From NCBI GenBank assembly GCA_002449305.1, contig DKDI01000042.1, positions 9,356-73,355 on the forward strand: a stretch of DNA of 64,000 nt, written 5' to 3'. Source of the DNA: Treponema sp. UBA6852. GTDB lineage: Bacteria > Spirochaetota > Spirochaetia > Treponematales > Treponemataceae. The translations under genes and the position numbers were made by a program. Of this stretch, positions 15,720-24,282 are shown piece by piece (the first letter of the stretch is position 1; the number at the start of each line of letters is the position of its first letter). The notes under the pieces were generated by a model, which had not been told where the DNA came from, did not search any database, and worked only from the letters and a program-made list of their open reading frames with translations.

Positions 15720-17879
15720 ATGAAAAAACTGATTTTTTCTCTTTTGGTGGCATCGGCTTTGTTTGTTTCGTTTGCTTTTGGAAAATCTGTAAAAAATGAA
15801 GAAACAGAAGAGCCTGAAAAAACTTCAAATCTTATAAAAAACGGAGATTTCAGCAAAGGAAAAAAATTTTGGGATATGTTTCTTTCAAATGGAAGCGCGG
15901 ATCAGCTTGTAACCGAAAACGGAGAAATGGAAATCCGCATAAAAAATCCCGGACCTTATGAATATGCAATTCAGCCGTATTTCGATGGATTTTTTTTGTA
16001 CAAAGGCGGCGTTTACAAATATTCTTTTGATGTGCATTCTTCTATAGAAAGAACTTTTGAATGGCGGCTTCAGGTGAACGGAAGAGATTACCACGCTTAT
16101 GTTGGCGGCTGGGATTCCGTGGGAAAAGAAACCAAGCATATTGAAGCTACATTTACAATGCGCGAGCCTACAGATTTTTCTCCGCGGCTTGTTTTGAACG
16201 TTGGCATGGGAAAAGGCTGCCCGGAAGACATGAAGGGACATTCAATTTTCTTTGACAACTTTAACCTTGAGCTTGTTGACGCTTCTGGAATTACAGAAAT
16301 TGTTACTTCAACAACGACTTCAAATGTAAACTTGAACCAGCTTGGATATTTGCCTTCCGCAAAAAAAATTGCTGTAGTCCGCTCAAAGAAGAGCGCGAAA
16401 ATTTCTGGAGCTTTTGAAGTTGTAGATACAAAAACTGAAAATGTTGTTTTTTCCGGCAAACTGAAAAATGCAAAGTTCAACGGAGCTTCTGGTGAGCAAA
16501 CCGCGATTGCGGATTTTTCAAAGCTTTCCGCAGAAGGAACTTACAAAATTAAAGCTGGAAAATACGGCGAGTCATTTGAGTTCAAAATTGCAACTAATAT
16601 TTATGATGGAATTTTAAAAAGCGCGGTAAGATTTTTTTATCTGCAAAGATGCGGAACAAAAGTTCAGGATGCGGATTTTGGACATCCGGAATGCCACACA
16701 ACGTGCGCAGTTGTATACGGCAATGTTGAAACTTCCTACGATGTAAACGGCGGTTGGCACGATGCCGGCGACTACGGACGCTATGTTGTTCCTGCTGCAA
16801 AAGCTGCCTGCGACTTGATGCTTGCCTACGACCATAATAAAAATGCATTTGCTTCTGAAAACATTCTTGATGAAATAAAGTACGAGCTTGACTGGATGCT
16901 TAAGATGCAAATTCCAGAAACCGGAGCTGTGTTCCACAAAGTTTCTTGCAGGGAATTTCCCGGAGAAGTTATGCCTCAGGACGAAAAAGACAGGCTCGTT
17001 TTGTGTCCTGTTTCAACTGCCGCTACTGCCGATTTTGCTGCTGCAATGGCAATGGCTTCAAGAATTTTTAAAGATTATGAAGAAAGCGCAAAATATTCTT
17101 CAGCTGCAAAAAAAGCTTGGGAATATCTTGAAAAAACTCCTTTTGATGGAAAAGGCTTTACAAATCCGATTTTGTTTACAACTGGAGCTTACAATGATTC
17201 GCAGGATGCAGACGAAAGATTCTGGGCGCTTGCAGAACTCTACAAAACTTTTGGGGACGAAAAATATCTTGAGCTTTTAAAGGCTTATAATCCAGTTGAA
17301 ATTGGACAGGATCTTGGCTGGCAGCAGGTTGGCCTTTATGGACTTTACGAATATCTTTCAAGCGACGCTCCAAAGGATTCATTTTATCAAAAAGCGCAAA
17401 AAGCGTTTCTTTCAAAGGCAAATGAAAAACTCAAGAATGTTGCTATGGACTCTTATGATGTTTCGCTTTCGATGTATGAATATGTCTGGGGAAGCAACAT
17501 GGGTGTTGCAAACAACGGAATGCTTTTCTTGCTTGCGGACAAAATTTCACCAAATAAAAAATACAAGGAAGCAGCAAAATGCCAGATTGACTATTTGCTT
17601 GGAAAAAACACAACCTCATACTGTTTTGTGACTGGTTTTGGAACGCTTTCGCCGATTCTTCCGCATCACAGGCCTTCGCAAGTTGCCAAAAAGCCTATGC
17701 CGGGGATGCTTGTGGGCGGTCCTGACTCAAAGCTTGAAGACCCTTTTGCGCGTGCAAATCTTTCTGACGCTCCTTATGCCGCCTGCTACATAGACAGCGT
17801 GCAAAGCTATTCTTGCAACGAAGTTACAATTTACTGGAATTCTCCGTTTGTATATTTGATTTCAGGTTGTATGGACTAA
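15720..17879 (+). CDS. Secreted GH9 endoglucanase with N-terminal CBM and Ig-like domain
   Basis: Cellulase-type glycoside hydrolase of 719 residues. Order: signal peptide 1-22; CBM4/9-like jelly roll about 38-185 (NLIKNGDFSKGKKFWD, ending FFDNFNLELV); CelD_N Ig-like domain about 190-285 starting VNLNQLGYLPSAKK; GH9 (alpha/alpha)6 barrel to the end. Catalytic Asp pair in HDAGDYGRYV (Asp348, Asp351), the FGTLSPILPHHRPS histidine loop, and the acid Glu701 in NEVTIYWNSP. Start at 15720 is set by AGGAG and the signal peptide; the open frame extends upstream without a signal sequence. Inverting GH9 enzymes cut beta-1,4-glucans; no anchor is visible, so it is likely periplasmic or secreted. Confidence 0.93.
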   Translation: MKKLIFSLLVASALFVSFAFGKSVKNEETEEPEKTSNLIKNGDFSKGKKFWDMFLSNGSADQLVTENGEMEIRIKNPGPYEYAIQPYFDGFFLYKGGVYKYSFDVHSSIERTFEWRLQVNGRDYHAYVGGWDSVGKETKHIEATFTMREPTDFSPRLVLNVGMGKGCPEDMKGHSIFFDNFNLELVDASGITEIVTSTTTSNVNLNQLGYLPSAKKIAVVRSKKSAKISGAFEVVDTKTENVVFSGKLKNAKFNGASGEQTAIADFSKLSAEGTYKIKAGKYGESFEFKIATNIYDGILKSAVRFFYLQRCGTKVQDADFGHPECHTTCAVVYGNVETSYDVNGGWHDAGDYGRYVVPAAKAACDLMLAYDHNKNAFASENILDEIKYELDWMLKMQIPETGAVFHKVSCREFPGEVMPQDEKDRLVLCPVSTAATADFAAAMAMASRIFKDYEESAKYSSAAKKAWEYLEKTPFDGKGFTNPILFTTGAYNDSQDADERFWALAELYKTFGDEKYLELLKAYNPVEIGQDLGWQQVGLYGLYEYLSSDAPKDSFYQKAQKAFLSKANEKLKNVAMDSYDVSLSMYEYVWGSNMGVANNGMLFLLADKISPNKKYKEAAKCQIDYLLGKNTTSYCFVTGFGTLSPILPHHRPSQVAKKPMPGMLVGGPDSKLEDPFARANLSDAPYAACYIDSVQSYSCNEVTIYWNSPFVYLISGCMD

Positions 17880-17896
17880 AAGAATTCAAAAAATAT

Positions 17897-17923
17897 CTGC
17901 TGTGTTCAATGCGCGGCAGTTTT
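17897..17923 (+). terminator. Weak terminator-like hairpin after the GH9 gene
   Basis: CTGCTGTG pairs with CGCGGCAG (8 bp with G-T pairs; 17897-17904 and 17912-17919), followed by TTTT only. It lies 20 nt before the HD-GYP start. Confidence 0.4.
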
Positions 17924-17942
17924 CCACGGAAAAGATTCTGCT

Positions 17943-19268
17943 ATGAAAAAGTTCTTAAAAAAATTTTATATAGTTCTTCTCGCAGTTTCGTTTGTGGCTG
18001 CAACAGTTGGATTTTTTGTATTTGCCACAGCAAAAGAATATATTACCGAAAATGATATTTCTCCGGATATTCAGTTTTCAATAGGGAAACGCCAGTTAAA
18101 AGGCGATGCTTGGACAACTTATGTTCCTTACATTGCTTCTGCTCATCCGGGAAAAGGAACTCTTACTGGCAGAATCTACACTGGAGTTGTAAAAAATCTT
18201 AACAAGCGCGCGATAAAAGAATGGAATGTGGAAGTAAACATAACGCAGCCTTGTTATTTGAACAATGCTTGGAATGGTTTTGTTGAAATTTACAAAAGCC
18301 GTGCAGAAAAAAAACCGTCGCAGCCTTTGATAGATTTAAAAAAAGCAGAGGAATCCGACTTTTCAGTTCGTATAATAAAAAACTTAAATAATATTCTTAT
18401 TCCGCTTGATCCTGGAAGTAAAATTGTTTTTTATCCTAGCATAGAAAAATATATTCCTGGCAGAGTGCAGGACGTGAACAGCATTTCCATGGGCTTTGTT
18501 TTCTACACAGAAGACACAGACAACTTGATGAAATTTAAATCTTGGAAAGTAAACTACAAGTTTGAAAATGATTTGTTTTACCGTCCGTTTTTCTATGCCT
18601 TTATGCTTTTTTACATAATGTGGCTTTGCCTTGTAATTTCCAGAATCAGGCTTCATGCTATAAATCTTGCGAAGGAAAGAGACCGCGAGCACGATAGGCT
18701 TACGCTTGAGCAGGTAATAAAGGCTTTTACAAAATTTATCGATGCCAAGGACATTTATACAGGCGGACATTCAGAGCGCGTTGCAAAATATTCGTATTTG
18801 CTTGCAAAGGAAATGGGCAAGTCTAGCGATGAGTGCCTTAATGCCTATTACTGCGGACTTTTCCATGACTGCGGAAAAATTGCTATTCCTGACGAAATTA
18901 TAAGAAAGCCTGAAAAACTTACCGATGCTGAATACAAGCTTATGCAGAGCCACACAACAACTGGCTATAACCTGCTAAAAGAACTTACATTGATTCCAGA
19001 TGCTTGCCTTGCCGCCCTTTATCACCATGAGCGGATTGACGGCACTGGTTATCCGAAAGGTCTCAAAGGAAATGAAATTCCTGAAATTGTGCGCATTATT
19101 TCTGTTGCTGATGTTTTTGACTGCATGAGCCAAGACCGTTGTTATAGAAAAGCTTTTCCACTGGAAAAAATTATCGAGGATTTTAAAATGAACAGCGGCA
19201 AGCAGTTTGATCCTGAAGTTGTAAAAGCTTTCCTAAGTCTTGCAGAAAAAGGCGCGTTCAAAGTCTGA
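17943..19268 (+). CDS. Membrane HD-GYP domain protein
   Basis: Probable cyclic-di-GMP phosphodiesterase, 441 residues. A signal-anchor helix spans about 8-29, an extracytoplasmic domain of about 185 residues follows, and a second helix lies near 218-238, placing the catalytic domain in the cytoplasm. HD-GYP marks: His276 in GGHSERVAKYS, FHDCGK (HD pair), the HHERIDGTGYP motif that names the family, and VADVFDCMSQDRCYR. The sensor domain is not recognised. With the GGDEF-EAL protein at 36398 it indicates c-di-GMP signalling. Ribosome site is poor (GGAAAAG). Confidence 0.92.
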   Translation: MKKFLKKFYIVLLAVSFVAATVGFFVFATAKEYITENDISPDIQFSIGKRQLKGDAWTTYVPYIASAHPGKGTLTGRIYTGVVKNLNKRAIKEWNVEVNITQPCYLNNAWNGFVEIYKSRAEKKPSQPLIDLKKAEESDFSVRIIKNLNNILIPLDPGSKIVFYPSIEKYIPGRVQDVNSISMGFVFYTEDTDNLMKFKSWKVNYKFENDLFYRPFFYAFMLFYIMWLCLVISRIRLHAINLAKERDREHDRLTLEQVIKAFTKFIDAKDIYTGGHSERVAKYSYLLAKEMGKSSDECLNAYYCGLFHDCGKIAIPDEIIRKPEKLTDAEYKLMQSHTTTGYNLLKELTLIPDACLAALYHHERIDGTGYPKGLKGNEIPEIVRIISVADVFDCMSQDRCYRKAFPLEKIIEDFKMNSGKQFDPEVVKAFLSLAEKGAFKV

Positions 19269-19388
19269 ATCCATTTGTACAACTTCAAGGTTGTTGTAAA
19301 AAAAAGTGTGAAACATTAAAATATTTTTCTGCAAACTTTTTATAAAAAAATCAATACGGATTCATTCCGTGGCAAAAAGGAATATCTT

Positions 19389-21221
19389 ATGGAAAATTCT
19401 AAACGAACTGTAACTTGCGGCGAGCTTACAAAGGCTGACGTTGGCAAGAAAGTTGTATTGAACGGCTGGGTCAGCCGCACGCGCGACTTGGGCGGACTTG
19501 TTTTTATCCGTCTTCGCGACCGCTATGGAATCACACAGGTGATGGTCGGCGACAATGCTTCGGACGAGGTTAAAAAAATTGCCGCTTCATTAAAGTCAGA
19601 ATATTGTATCGCTGTGGAAGGAATTGTTGCGGCCCGCGCGGAAAAAGACGTGAACAAGGACATGGCGACCGGCGAGATTGAAGTTGAGGCGAGCGACATC
19701 GAAATCTTCACAACATCGCAGGAACTACCTTTTTCTATTGAGGAAGTTCGCCAGAAGGACGGAACAGTTGTTCTTCCGAACGAGGATTTGCGCCTAAAAT
19801 ACCGCTACCTTGACCTTCGCCGCGAGCCTATGCAGCACAACATTATTCTGCGCTCAGCGGTAACTTTTGCCACACGCGAATTTTTGACTTCAAAGGGTTT
19901 TTTGGAAATCGAAACCCCTACTTTTATTAAATCAACTCCGGAAGGCGCGCGCGACTACCTTGTTCCGAGCCGTGTTCACCCGGGAAAATTCTATTCCTTG
20001 CCGCAGTCGCCACAGCTTTACAAGCAGCTTCTGATGGTTTCGGGCTTTGACAAGTATTTCCAGATTGCGCGCTGCTACCGCGACGAGGATGCCCGCGGAG
20101 ACCGCCAGCCGGAATTCACCCAGATTGATATGGAAATGTCATTCACAAACCGCGAGGAAGTTCTTGAGACAACCGAAGAGCTTATGCGCCATATTTTCCA
20201 GAAAACCTTGAACTACGAACTTCCAGTTCATTTTGACAGAATCAGCTGGGACGACGCTTTTGACCTTTACGGAAGCGACAAGCCGGACTTGCGTTTTGAC
20301 ATGAAGATGCAGGACGCGGCATTTATGGCAGATTTGAGCGACTTTAACGCATTCAAGGCAGGAGCCGCAAACGCAGACAAGAACATTGAGCGCCACAAGA
20401 GAAGCGGACTCAAAGTTCTTGTTGTAAAGAACGCGGCGGACAAATATTCAAGAAAGCACATTGAAGCTTTGGAAGCGGTCGCAAAAATCAACCACGCGAA
20501 AGGTCTTGCCTGGATGAAGGTTGACGTAGAAGGAAAATTTGAAGGCGGAATCTCTAAGTTCTTTGCCGGAAAAGAAGCGGAAATCTGCTCAAAACTCGGA
20601 GCAGAAAAGAACGACCTTCTTCTGTTTGTAAGCGATGAAAAATGGCAGACAGCGTGCGTTGCGCTCGGAGCAGTGCGCAAGCAGCTCGGAAAAGACTTGA
20701 ACCTTTACAACCCGAAAGACGAATTCCACTTTGCCTGGATTATAGACTTCCCATACTTTGCTTGGAACGAGGAAGAAAACAAGTGGGAAACAGAGCACCA
20801 TATGTTTACTCTTCCGCAGAAAAAATACTGGGACACTTTGGAAAGCGACCCGGGAGCTGTAAAAGGCGACCTTTACGACCTTGTCCTGAACGGCTACGAG
20901 CTTGCTTCAGGCTCAATGCGTATCAACGACCCGGCATTGCAGGAGCGCATTTTTGAAATCGTAGGCTACAGCCGCGAGCGCGCGGAAAAAGCGTTCGGCT
21001 TCTTGGTGCAGGCATTCAAGTTCGGCGCGCCGCCGCACGGAGGAATCGCACCGGGACTTGACCGCCTTATAATGCTCATGTGCCACGAGGAAAGCATCCA
21101 CGAGGTAATCGCCTTCCCGAAGAACAATCTGGCGGCTTCTCCTATGGACGAGTGTCCAAGCGCAGTTGACCAAAGCCAATTGGACGACTTGCATCTAAAA
21201 TGTACTGAGGTTGAGAAATAA
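19389..21221 (+). CDS. aspS: Aspartyl-tRNA synthetase
   Basis: Class II synthetase charging tRNA-Asp, 610 residues, bacterial type with the GAD insertion. Order: OB-fold anticodon domain (LNGWVSRTRDLGGLVFIRLRDR), motif 2 region YFQIARCYRDEDARGDRQPEFTQID (split), insertion domain, and motif 3 GGIAPGLDRLIML. The RDLGG sequence carries Leu where non-discriminating enzymes usually have His, suggesting a discriminating enzyme (inference). AAGGA precedes the ATG. Local G+C is higher than in neighbouring genes, as usual for highly expressed genes here. Confidence 0.96.
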   Translation: MENSKRTVTCGELTKADVGKKVVLNGWVSRTRDLGGLVFIRLRDRYGITQVMVGDNASDEVKKIAASLKSEYCIAVEGIVAARAEKDVNKDMATGEIEVEASDIEIFTTSQELPFSIEEVRQKDGTVVLPNEDLRLKYRYLDLRREPMQHNIILRSAVTFATREFLTSKGFLEIETPTFIKSTPEGARDYLVPSRVHPGKFYSLPQSPQLYKQLLMVSGFDKYFQIARCYRDEDARGDRQPEFTQIDMEMSFTNREEVLETTEELMRHIFQKTLNYELPVHFDRISWDDAFDLYGSDKPDLRFDMKMQDAAFMADLSDFNAFKAGAANADKNIERHKRSGLKVLVVKNAADKYSRKHIEALEAVAKINHAKGLAWMKVDVEGKFEGGISKFFAGKEAEICSKLGAEKNDLLLFVSDEKWQTACVALGAVRKQLGKDLNLYNPKDEFHFAWIIDFPYFAWNEEENKWETEHHMFTLPQKKYWDTLESDPGAVKGDLYDLVLNGYELASGSMRINDPALQERIFEIVGYSRERAEKAFGFLVQAFKFGAPPHGGIAPGLDRLIMLMCHEESIHEVIAFPKNNLAASPMDECPSAVDQSQLDDLHLKCTEVEK

Positions 21222-21227
21222 TATGCG

Positions 21228-21251
21228 CGAGTTTTCCGCAGGGAAAACTCG
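21228..21251 (+). terminator. Hairpin after aspS
   Basis: Perfect 10-bp stem CGAGTTTTCC/GGAAAACTCG with a 4-nt loop, 6 nt after the stop. There is no T tract after it, so it may be a stabiliser rather than an intrinsic terminator. The bases to 21409 hold nothing else recognisable. Confidence 0.5.
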
Positions 21252-21409
21252 GTAAGCAAGACGCAAAGCGGATTGCGCTAAGAGCTACATATTCAGTGTG
21301 TCGAAAAAGAAATAGGTGGCATTGGTCTTTGTTGGCGATGAAAATTTCAATGTCAGTTTTTTTTAATCTGTTTATGCTTCATGCTTTTGTGAGGCATGGG
21401 CGGATTTTT

Positions 21410-21841
21410 TTATTCTTCAAACCAGTTTTCAATTATCAGATTTGAAACTTGCTTTATGTCTTTAAAATCTCTTGTGTTCCTTGTTACTAAAATCAGGTTG
21501 TTGGATATGGCAGTTGAAGCAATCAGTAAATCCATTTTTGTTGGCAGTTTTCCTTTTTGTTTTAGTCTGGAAAACATATCTGAATAAACGCTGGCGGCAA
21601 AATCATCAAAAGGAAGAATAGCAAAAAATTTCCGGATTTGATTTATGGCATAATCAAAAAGATAATCCTTTCTTTTGCCTTCTGGAAGTGATTTTATGCC
21701 AGACAATATTTCTGCCCAGACAACTGAAGAAATGCACGAATGTTCAATGTTTGCTAAAATTTTATTTACAACATTTTTGTTCGGCATGGGTTTTGAAGGT
21801 TCTGAAATTATATTCGTGTCCAACAGATATATCGGTTTCAT
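21410..21841 (-). CDS. PIN-domain ribonuclease toxin (VapC-like)
   Basis: Probable toxin RNase of a type II toxin-antitoxin pair, 143 residues. Acidic PIN residues visible: Asp8 in YLLDTNII, Glu44 in VVWAEILSG, the Asp in PTKMDLLIASTA and the Asp in LVTRNTRDF, the classical four. The start at 21841 has GAGG 8 nt upstream; a TTG at 21862 in frame lies inside the antitoxin gene and is less likely. It begins 13 nt after the antitoxin stop, as expected for a coupled pair. Confidence 0.88.
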   Translation of the reverse strand: MKPIYLLDTNIISEPSKPMPNKNVVNKILANIEHSCISSVVWAEILSGIKSLPEGKRKDYLFDYAINQIRKFFAILPFDDFAASVYSDMFSRLKQKGKLPTKMDLLIASTAISNNLILVTRNTRDFKDIKQVSNLIIENWFEE

Positions 21842-21854
21842 GCTTGCCTCAAAG

Positions 21855-22160
21855 TTATTCAAAATCTTCTGGATGTCTTATGAACGGATCTGTATCTTTT
21901 TTTCTTGCAAAGATTGAATCAATTTCTTCATTTGTAATTTGAGGTTCAGAAAGTTTTTCAGAATAGAATTTTTTTCGCCAGTTTTTTAATGAAGTCATAA
22001 ACAGTTGTTTCTTGTCTAAGGCATTGGAAGTTTCTTGATTGTTGATAACGGCTACAGTTTTTCCGTGCCTTGTAACTTGGATGCTTTCGCCTTTTTCTTC
22101 AACAAGGTGAAGGTAATATGGTAATTTGTTTTTTGCGATACCAACTGATATTGAAATCAT
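21855..22160 (-). CDS. Phd/YefM-type antitoxin
   Basis: Small protein of 101 residues preceding the PIN toxin. The N-terminal part SISVGIAKNKLPYYLHLVEEKGESIQVTRHGKTVAVI has the Phd/YefM pattern (beta strand, helix, then RHGKPVAVI-type strand) that forms the DNA-binding dimer; the acidic C-terminal tail would wrap the toxin. GGAGG lies 7 nt before the ATG. A longer frame to 22202 adds a hydrophobic stretch and has no ribosome site. Regulation is likely by the pair binding its own promoter at 22213-22241. Confidence 0.85.
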   Translation of the reverse strand: MISISVGIAKNKLPYYLHLVEEKGESIQVTRHGKTVAVINNQETSNALDKKQLFMTSLKNWRKKFYSEKLSEPQITNEEIDSIFARKKDTDPFIRHPEDFE

Positions 22161-22212
22161 AAAACCTCCGGTAAAAACTAAAGCAAAAATTGATTTTTTC
22201 AAGACCTTTAAT

Positions 22213-22241
22213 AGAATAATATTATTTAGCTAAAATGTCAA
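22213..22241 (-). promoter_or_regulatory. Promoter and palindrome of the toxin-antitoxin pair
   Basis: Minus strand TTGACA (22236-22241), 17-nt spacer, TATTCT (22213-22218). The palindrome TTTAGCTAAA (22225-22234) lies in the spacer, and a second TTTTAGC occurs just upstream, suitable for antitoxin autorepression. The stretch from 22242 to 22437 is AT-rich with no gene seen. Confidence 0.6.
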
Positions 22242-22437
22242 ATTTGTGGCTAAAATCTTGATTGATTGTAGTTTTATAATTTTTCAATAATTTGTTTTGA
22301 ATTATATTCCACTTTTATTTTTCATTTTCACCTTTCAAATTTTGCAGCTTACATTCTTGTTTTTGCAAGTCGCTTAAAATCATCTTTTTTATTTTTTTGT
22401 TAGCCTGTAAAGTTCTGCAAAAAGCTGGAGGTTGAAA

Positions 22438-23070
22438 ATGATTTTAGAGGCTGTGCTTTTGGGGCTTTCAACAGGAACTTACTGCGTAATGTACTGCGGT
22501 CCTGTGCTGATTCCGTTTTTATTCGGGACAGAAAAAATTTCTTGCAGGCGGAATACGGGATTGATTGGATTATTTTTGGCTTCAAGGCTTGCGATGTATT
22601 TTGTTCTTGGAGTTGCTTTAAGTGTGGCAGGTCTTCTTGCAAGTGAATTTTTTGATCCGTATTTTGCAAGGCGTCTTTCTGTATGCGCTTACATTTTTTG
22701 TGGGACCGCGTTGCTTTTAAATTCATTCGGCGCAAAGTTTCCCTGGAAAAAAGATGGCTGCAAATGTGCTGGCTTAAAAAAACTGGGAAACGATTATGTA
22801 ACTGCGGTTTTTGCGGGGCTTGCAGTAGGGCTTCATATTTGCGCTCCTTTGTGGACTGCCATTGCCCGTTCTGTCTTTTTGACCGGCATGAAAGGAATTT
22901 TTTATCTTGTTTTCTTTTATACTGGGACACTTCCGTTTTTTCTTCCGCTTCTTGGAATTCCGTTTGTTCAGAAAATATTTCCTGTGATGAAAAGAATTTC
23001 ACGGATTGCGCAACTTTTAATCGGATTTTATTTCCTTATTTTTGAAGGCTTGATAAAACTGTTTTTTTAG
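22438..23070 (+). CDS. DsbD/UreH-like six-helix membrane protein
   Basis: Integral membrane protein of 210 residues with about six helices, of the sulfite exporter TauE/SafE-like or DsbD_2 type (PF13386-like). The start MILEAVLLGLSTGTYCVMYCGPVLIPFLFG has the family's GxxxGxxxC...CGP pattern; two cysteines (in TYCVMYCGP) could be redox active as in CcdA/DsbD, passing electrons across the membrane. A CKCAG segment lies mid-protein. GGAGG precedes the ATG at 22438. First gene of a five-gene cluster; the next gene is a NapH-like ferredoxin, supporting a redox role. Confidence 0.75.
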   Translation: MILEAVLLGLSTGTYCVMYCGPVLIPFLFGTEKISCRRNTGLIGLFLASRLAMYFVLGVALSVAGLLASEFFDPYFARRLSVCAYIFCGTALLLNSFGAKFPWKKDGCKCAGLKKLGNDYVTAVFAGLAVGLHICAPLWTAIARSVFLTGMKGIFYLVFFYTGTLPFFLPLLGIPFVQKIFPVMKRISRIAQLLIGFYFLIFEGLIKLFF

Positions 23071-23090
23071 TTTTTTTTACAGAGGGTAAA

Positions 23091-24254
23091 ATGATTGTTC
23101 CAGTTATTCTTTGCGGCTTGATGTCGATTGTAATTTTATTTTTTGTCATTGCCAACAATGGATTTTCCGCAGTATCTATTTTTTACGGTTTGTTTCTTAT
23201 GTTTCTTTACGGAGGAATGACATTCGCAGAAAATAAAAAGAAAGGAAGCGGAACTGTATACCGCAGAATTTTTTTGACAACTTACGCGGTGTTTTTTTGC
23301 ATTGGATTTATTGCGAATCTTTTTGCAGAAAGGGGAAGCATGGCAATTACCAACGAGGCTCTTGCAACCTGCGAGCTTCCGTTTTGCCACATTGTAATTC
23401 CGCAGGGACTTTTGTCTTATCTTGCAACGCAAACTGTAATTTTTCCGGCAAGAGTTTCAGGGCATTTTGCTTCAATTGCGAGTATGCTTGCAATCTGGCT
23501 TGTGTTTACGCTTGTTCTTGGACGCGGCTGGTGTGCCTGGGTTTGTTTTTACGGCGGCTGGGATGAAGGTTTTTCTCACGTCGCAAAAAAAAGGCGGATT
23601 AATCTTTTGGCGCATAACAAGGAAATCCGAGAGTTTCAGTTTGGCTTTTTGTTCTTTTTAGCTCTTGCCTGCTTTGGAACTATGTCGGCTCTTTATTGCG
23701 ACTGGTTCTGCCCATATAAAATTGTAACGGAATTTTTTCCTATGACGACAATTCCTGGACTTATTGCTGGCATTATTTTTATAGGACTTTTTTTGGGACT
23801 TGTTGTTGTGCTTCCGATTTTGACTAAGCGCAGAACACAGTGCAGTTTGCTTTGTCCGTTTGGCGCATTTGCTTCTTTGACCGACAAATTAAGTCCGTTT
23901 AAAATGCGCATTGACAGTGCAAAATGCAAAGGCTGCATGAAATGTGCGCAGGTCTGTCCGTTTGGAGCAATCGATGTTGCAACAATTCAGCAGAAAAAAG
24001 CTTCGCCGGAAATTACTTGTGCAAAATGCGGAGAATGCATTGCAGTTTGTCCTGAAAAAGCAATTTCTTATCAATTTAGATTTAATAAAGCCTGCTGTTC
24101 CCCTGAGCCAAAAACAAAATTTGCAAAAGGAATTCAAAAATTCTTTGAGCCTGAAAATTTGTTCAGGTTTGCGGCCTTTACGTTCGGTGCGATTATGTCC
24201 CAAACTTTTACAATTAATTCAATCGAAATAATTTTGAAATTTTTTGCGCATTAA
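23091..24254 (+). CDS. NapH/NosR-like membrane polyferredoxin
   Basis: Membrane protein of 387 residues with about six helices and a C-terminal two-cluster ferredoxin domain. The cytoplasmic cluster motifs are CKGCMKCAQVCPFGAID and CAKCGECIAVCPEKAIS, each binding a [4Fe-4S] centre. Two further membrane-proximal CxxxC motifs, WCAWVCFYGG and WFCPYK with LLCPFGAF, are typical of NapH, NosR and CcoG-like proteins. It would move electrons between the membrane and a cytoplasmic or periplasmic partner. No nitrate or nitrous oxide reductase is nearby, so the acceptor is unknown. GAGGG precedes the ATG. Confidence 0.87.
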   Translation: MIVPVILCGLMSIVILFFVIANNGFSAVSIFYGLFLMFLYGGMTFAENKKKGSGTVYRRIFLTTYAVFFCIGFIANLFAERGSMAITNEALATCELPFCHIVIPQGLLSYLATQTVIFPARVSGHFASIASMLAIWLVFTLVLGRGWCAWVCFYGGWDEGFSHVAKKRRINLLAHNKEIREFQFGFLFFLALACFGTMSALYCDWFCPYKIVTEFFPMTTIPGLIAGIIFIGLFLGLVVVLPILTKRRTQCSLLCPFGAFASLTDKLSPFKMRIDSAKCKGCMKCAQVCPFGAIDVATIQQKKASPEITCAKCGECIAVCPEKAISYQFRFNKACCSPEPKTKFAKGIQKFFEPENLFRFAAFTFGAIMSQTFTINSIEIILKFFAH

Positions 24255-24282
24255 ACATCAGCTTATTAAATTGGAGATTTAA

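Noticed and set aside
21228..21251. Intrinsic terminator of aspS
   Set aside because: The stem is strong but no T run follows, so I list it only as a hairpin of uncertain role.
20139..21259. Long open frames antisense to aspS (for example 20267-20680 and 20913-21194)
   Set aside because: They mirror codon usage of aspS, lack ribosome sites and show no protein family; shadows of the real gene.
22161..22202. N-terminal extension of the antitoxin with a hydrophobic stretch, as a signal peptide
   Set aside because: The antitoxin family begins at the MISISVG methionine, which has GGAGG; the extension overlaps the leader.
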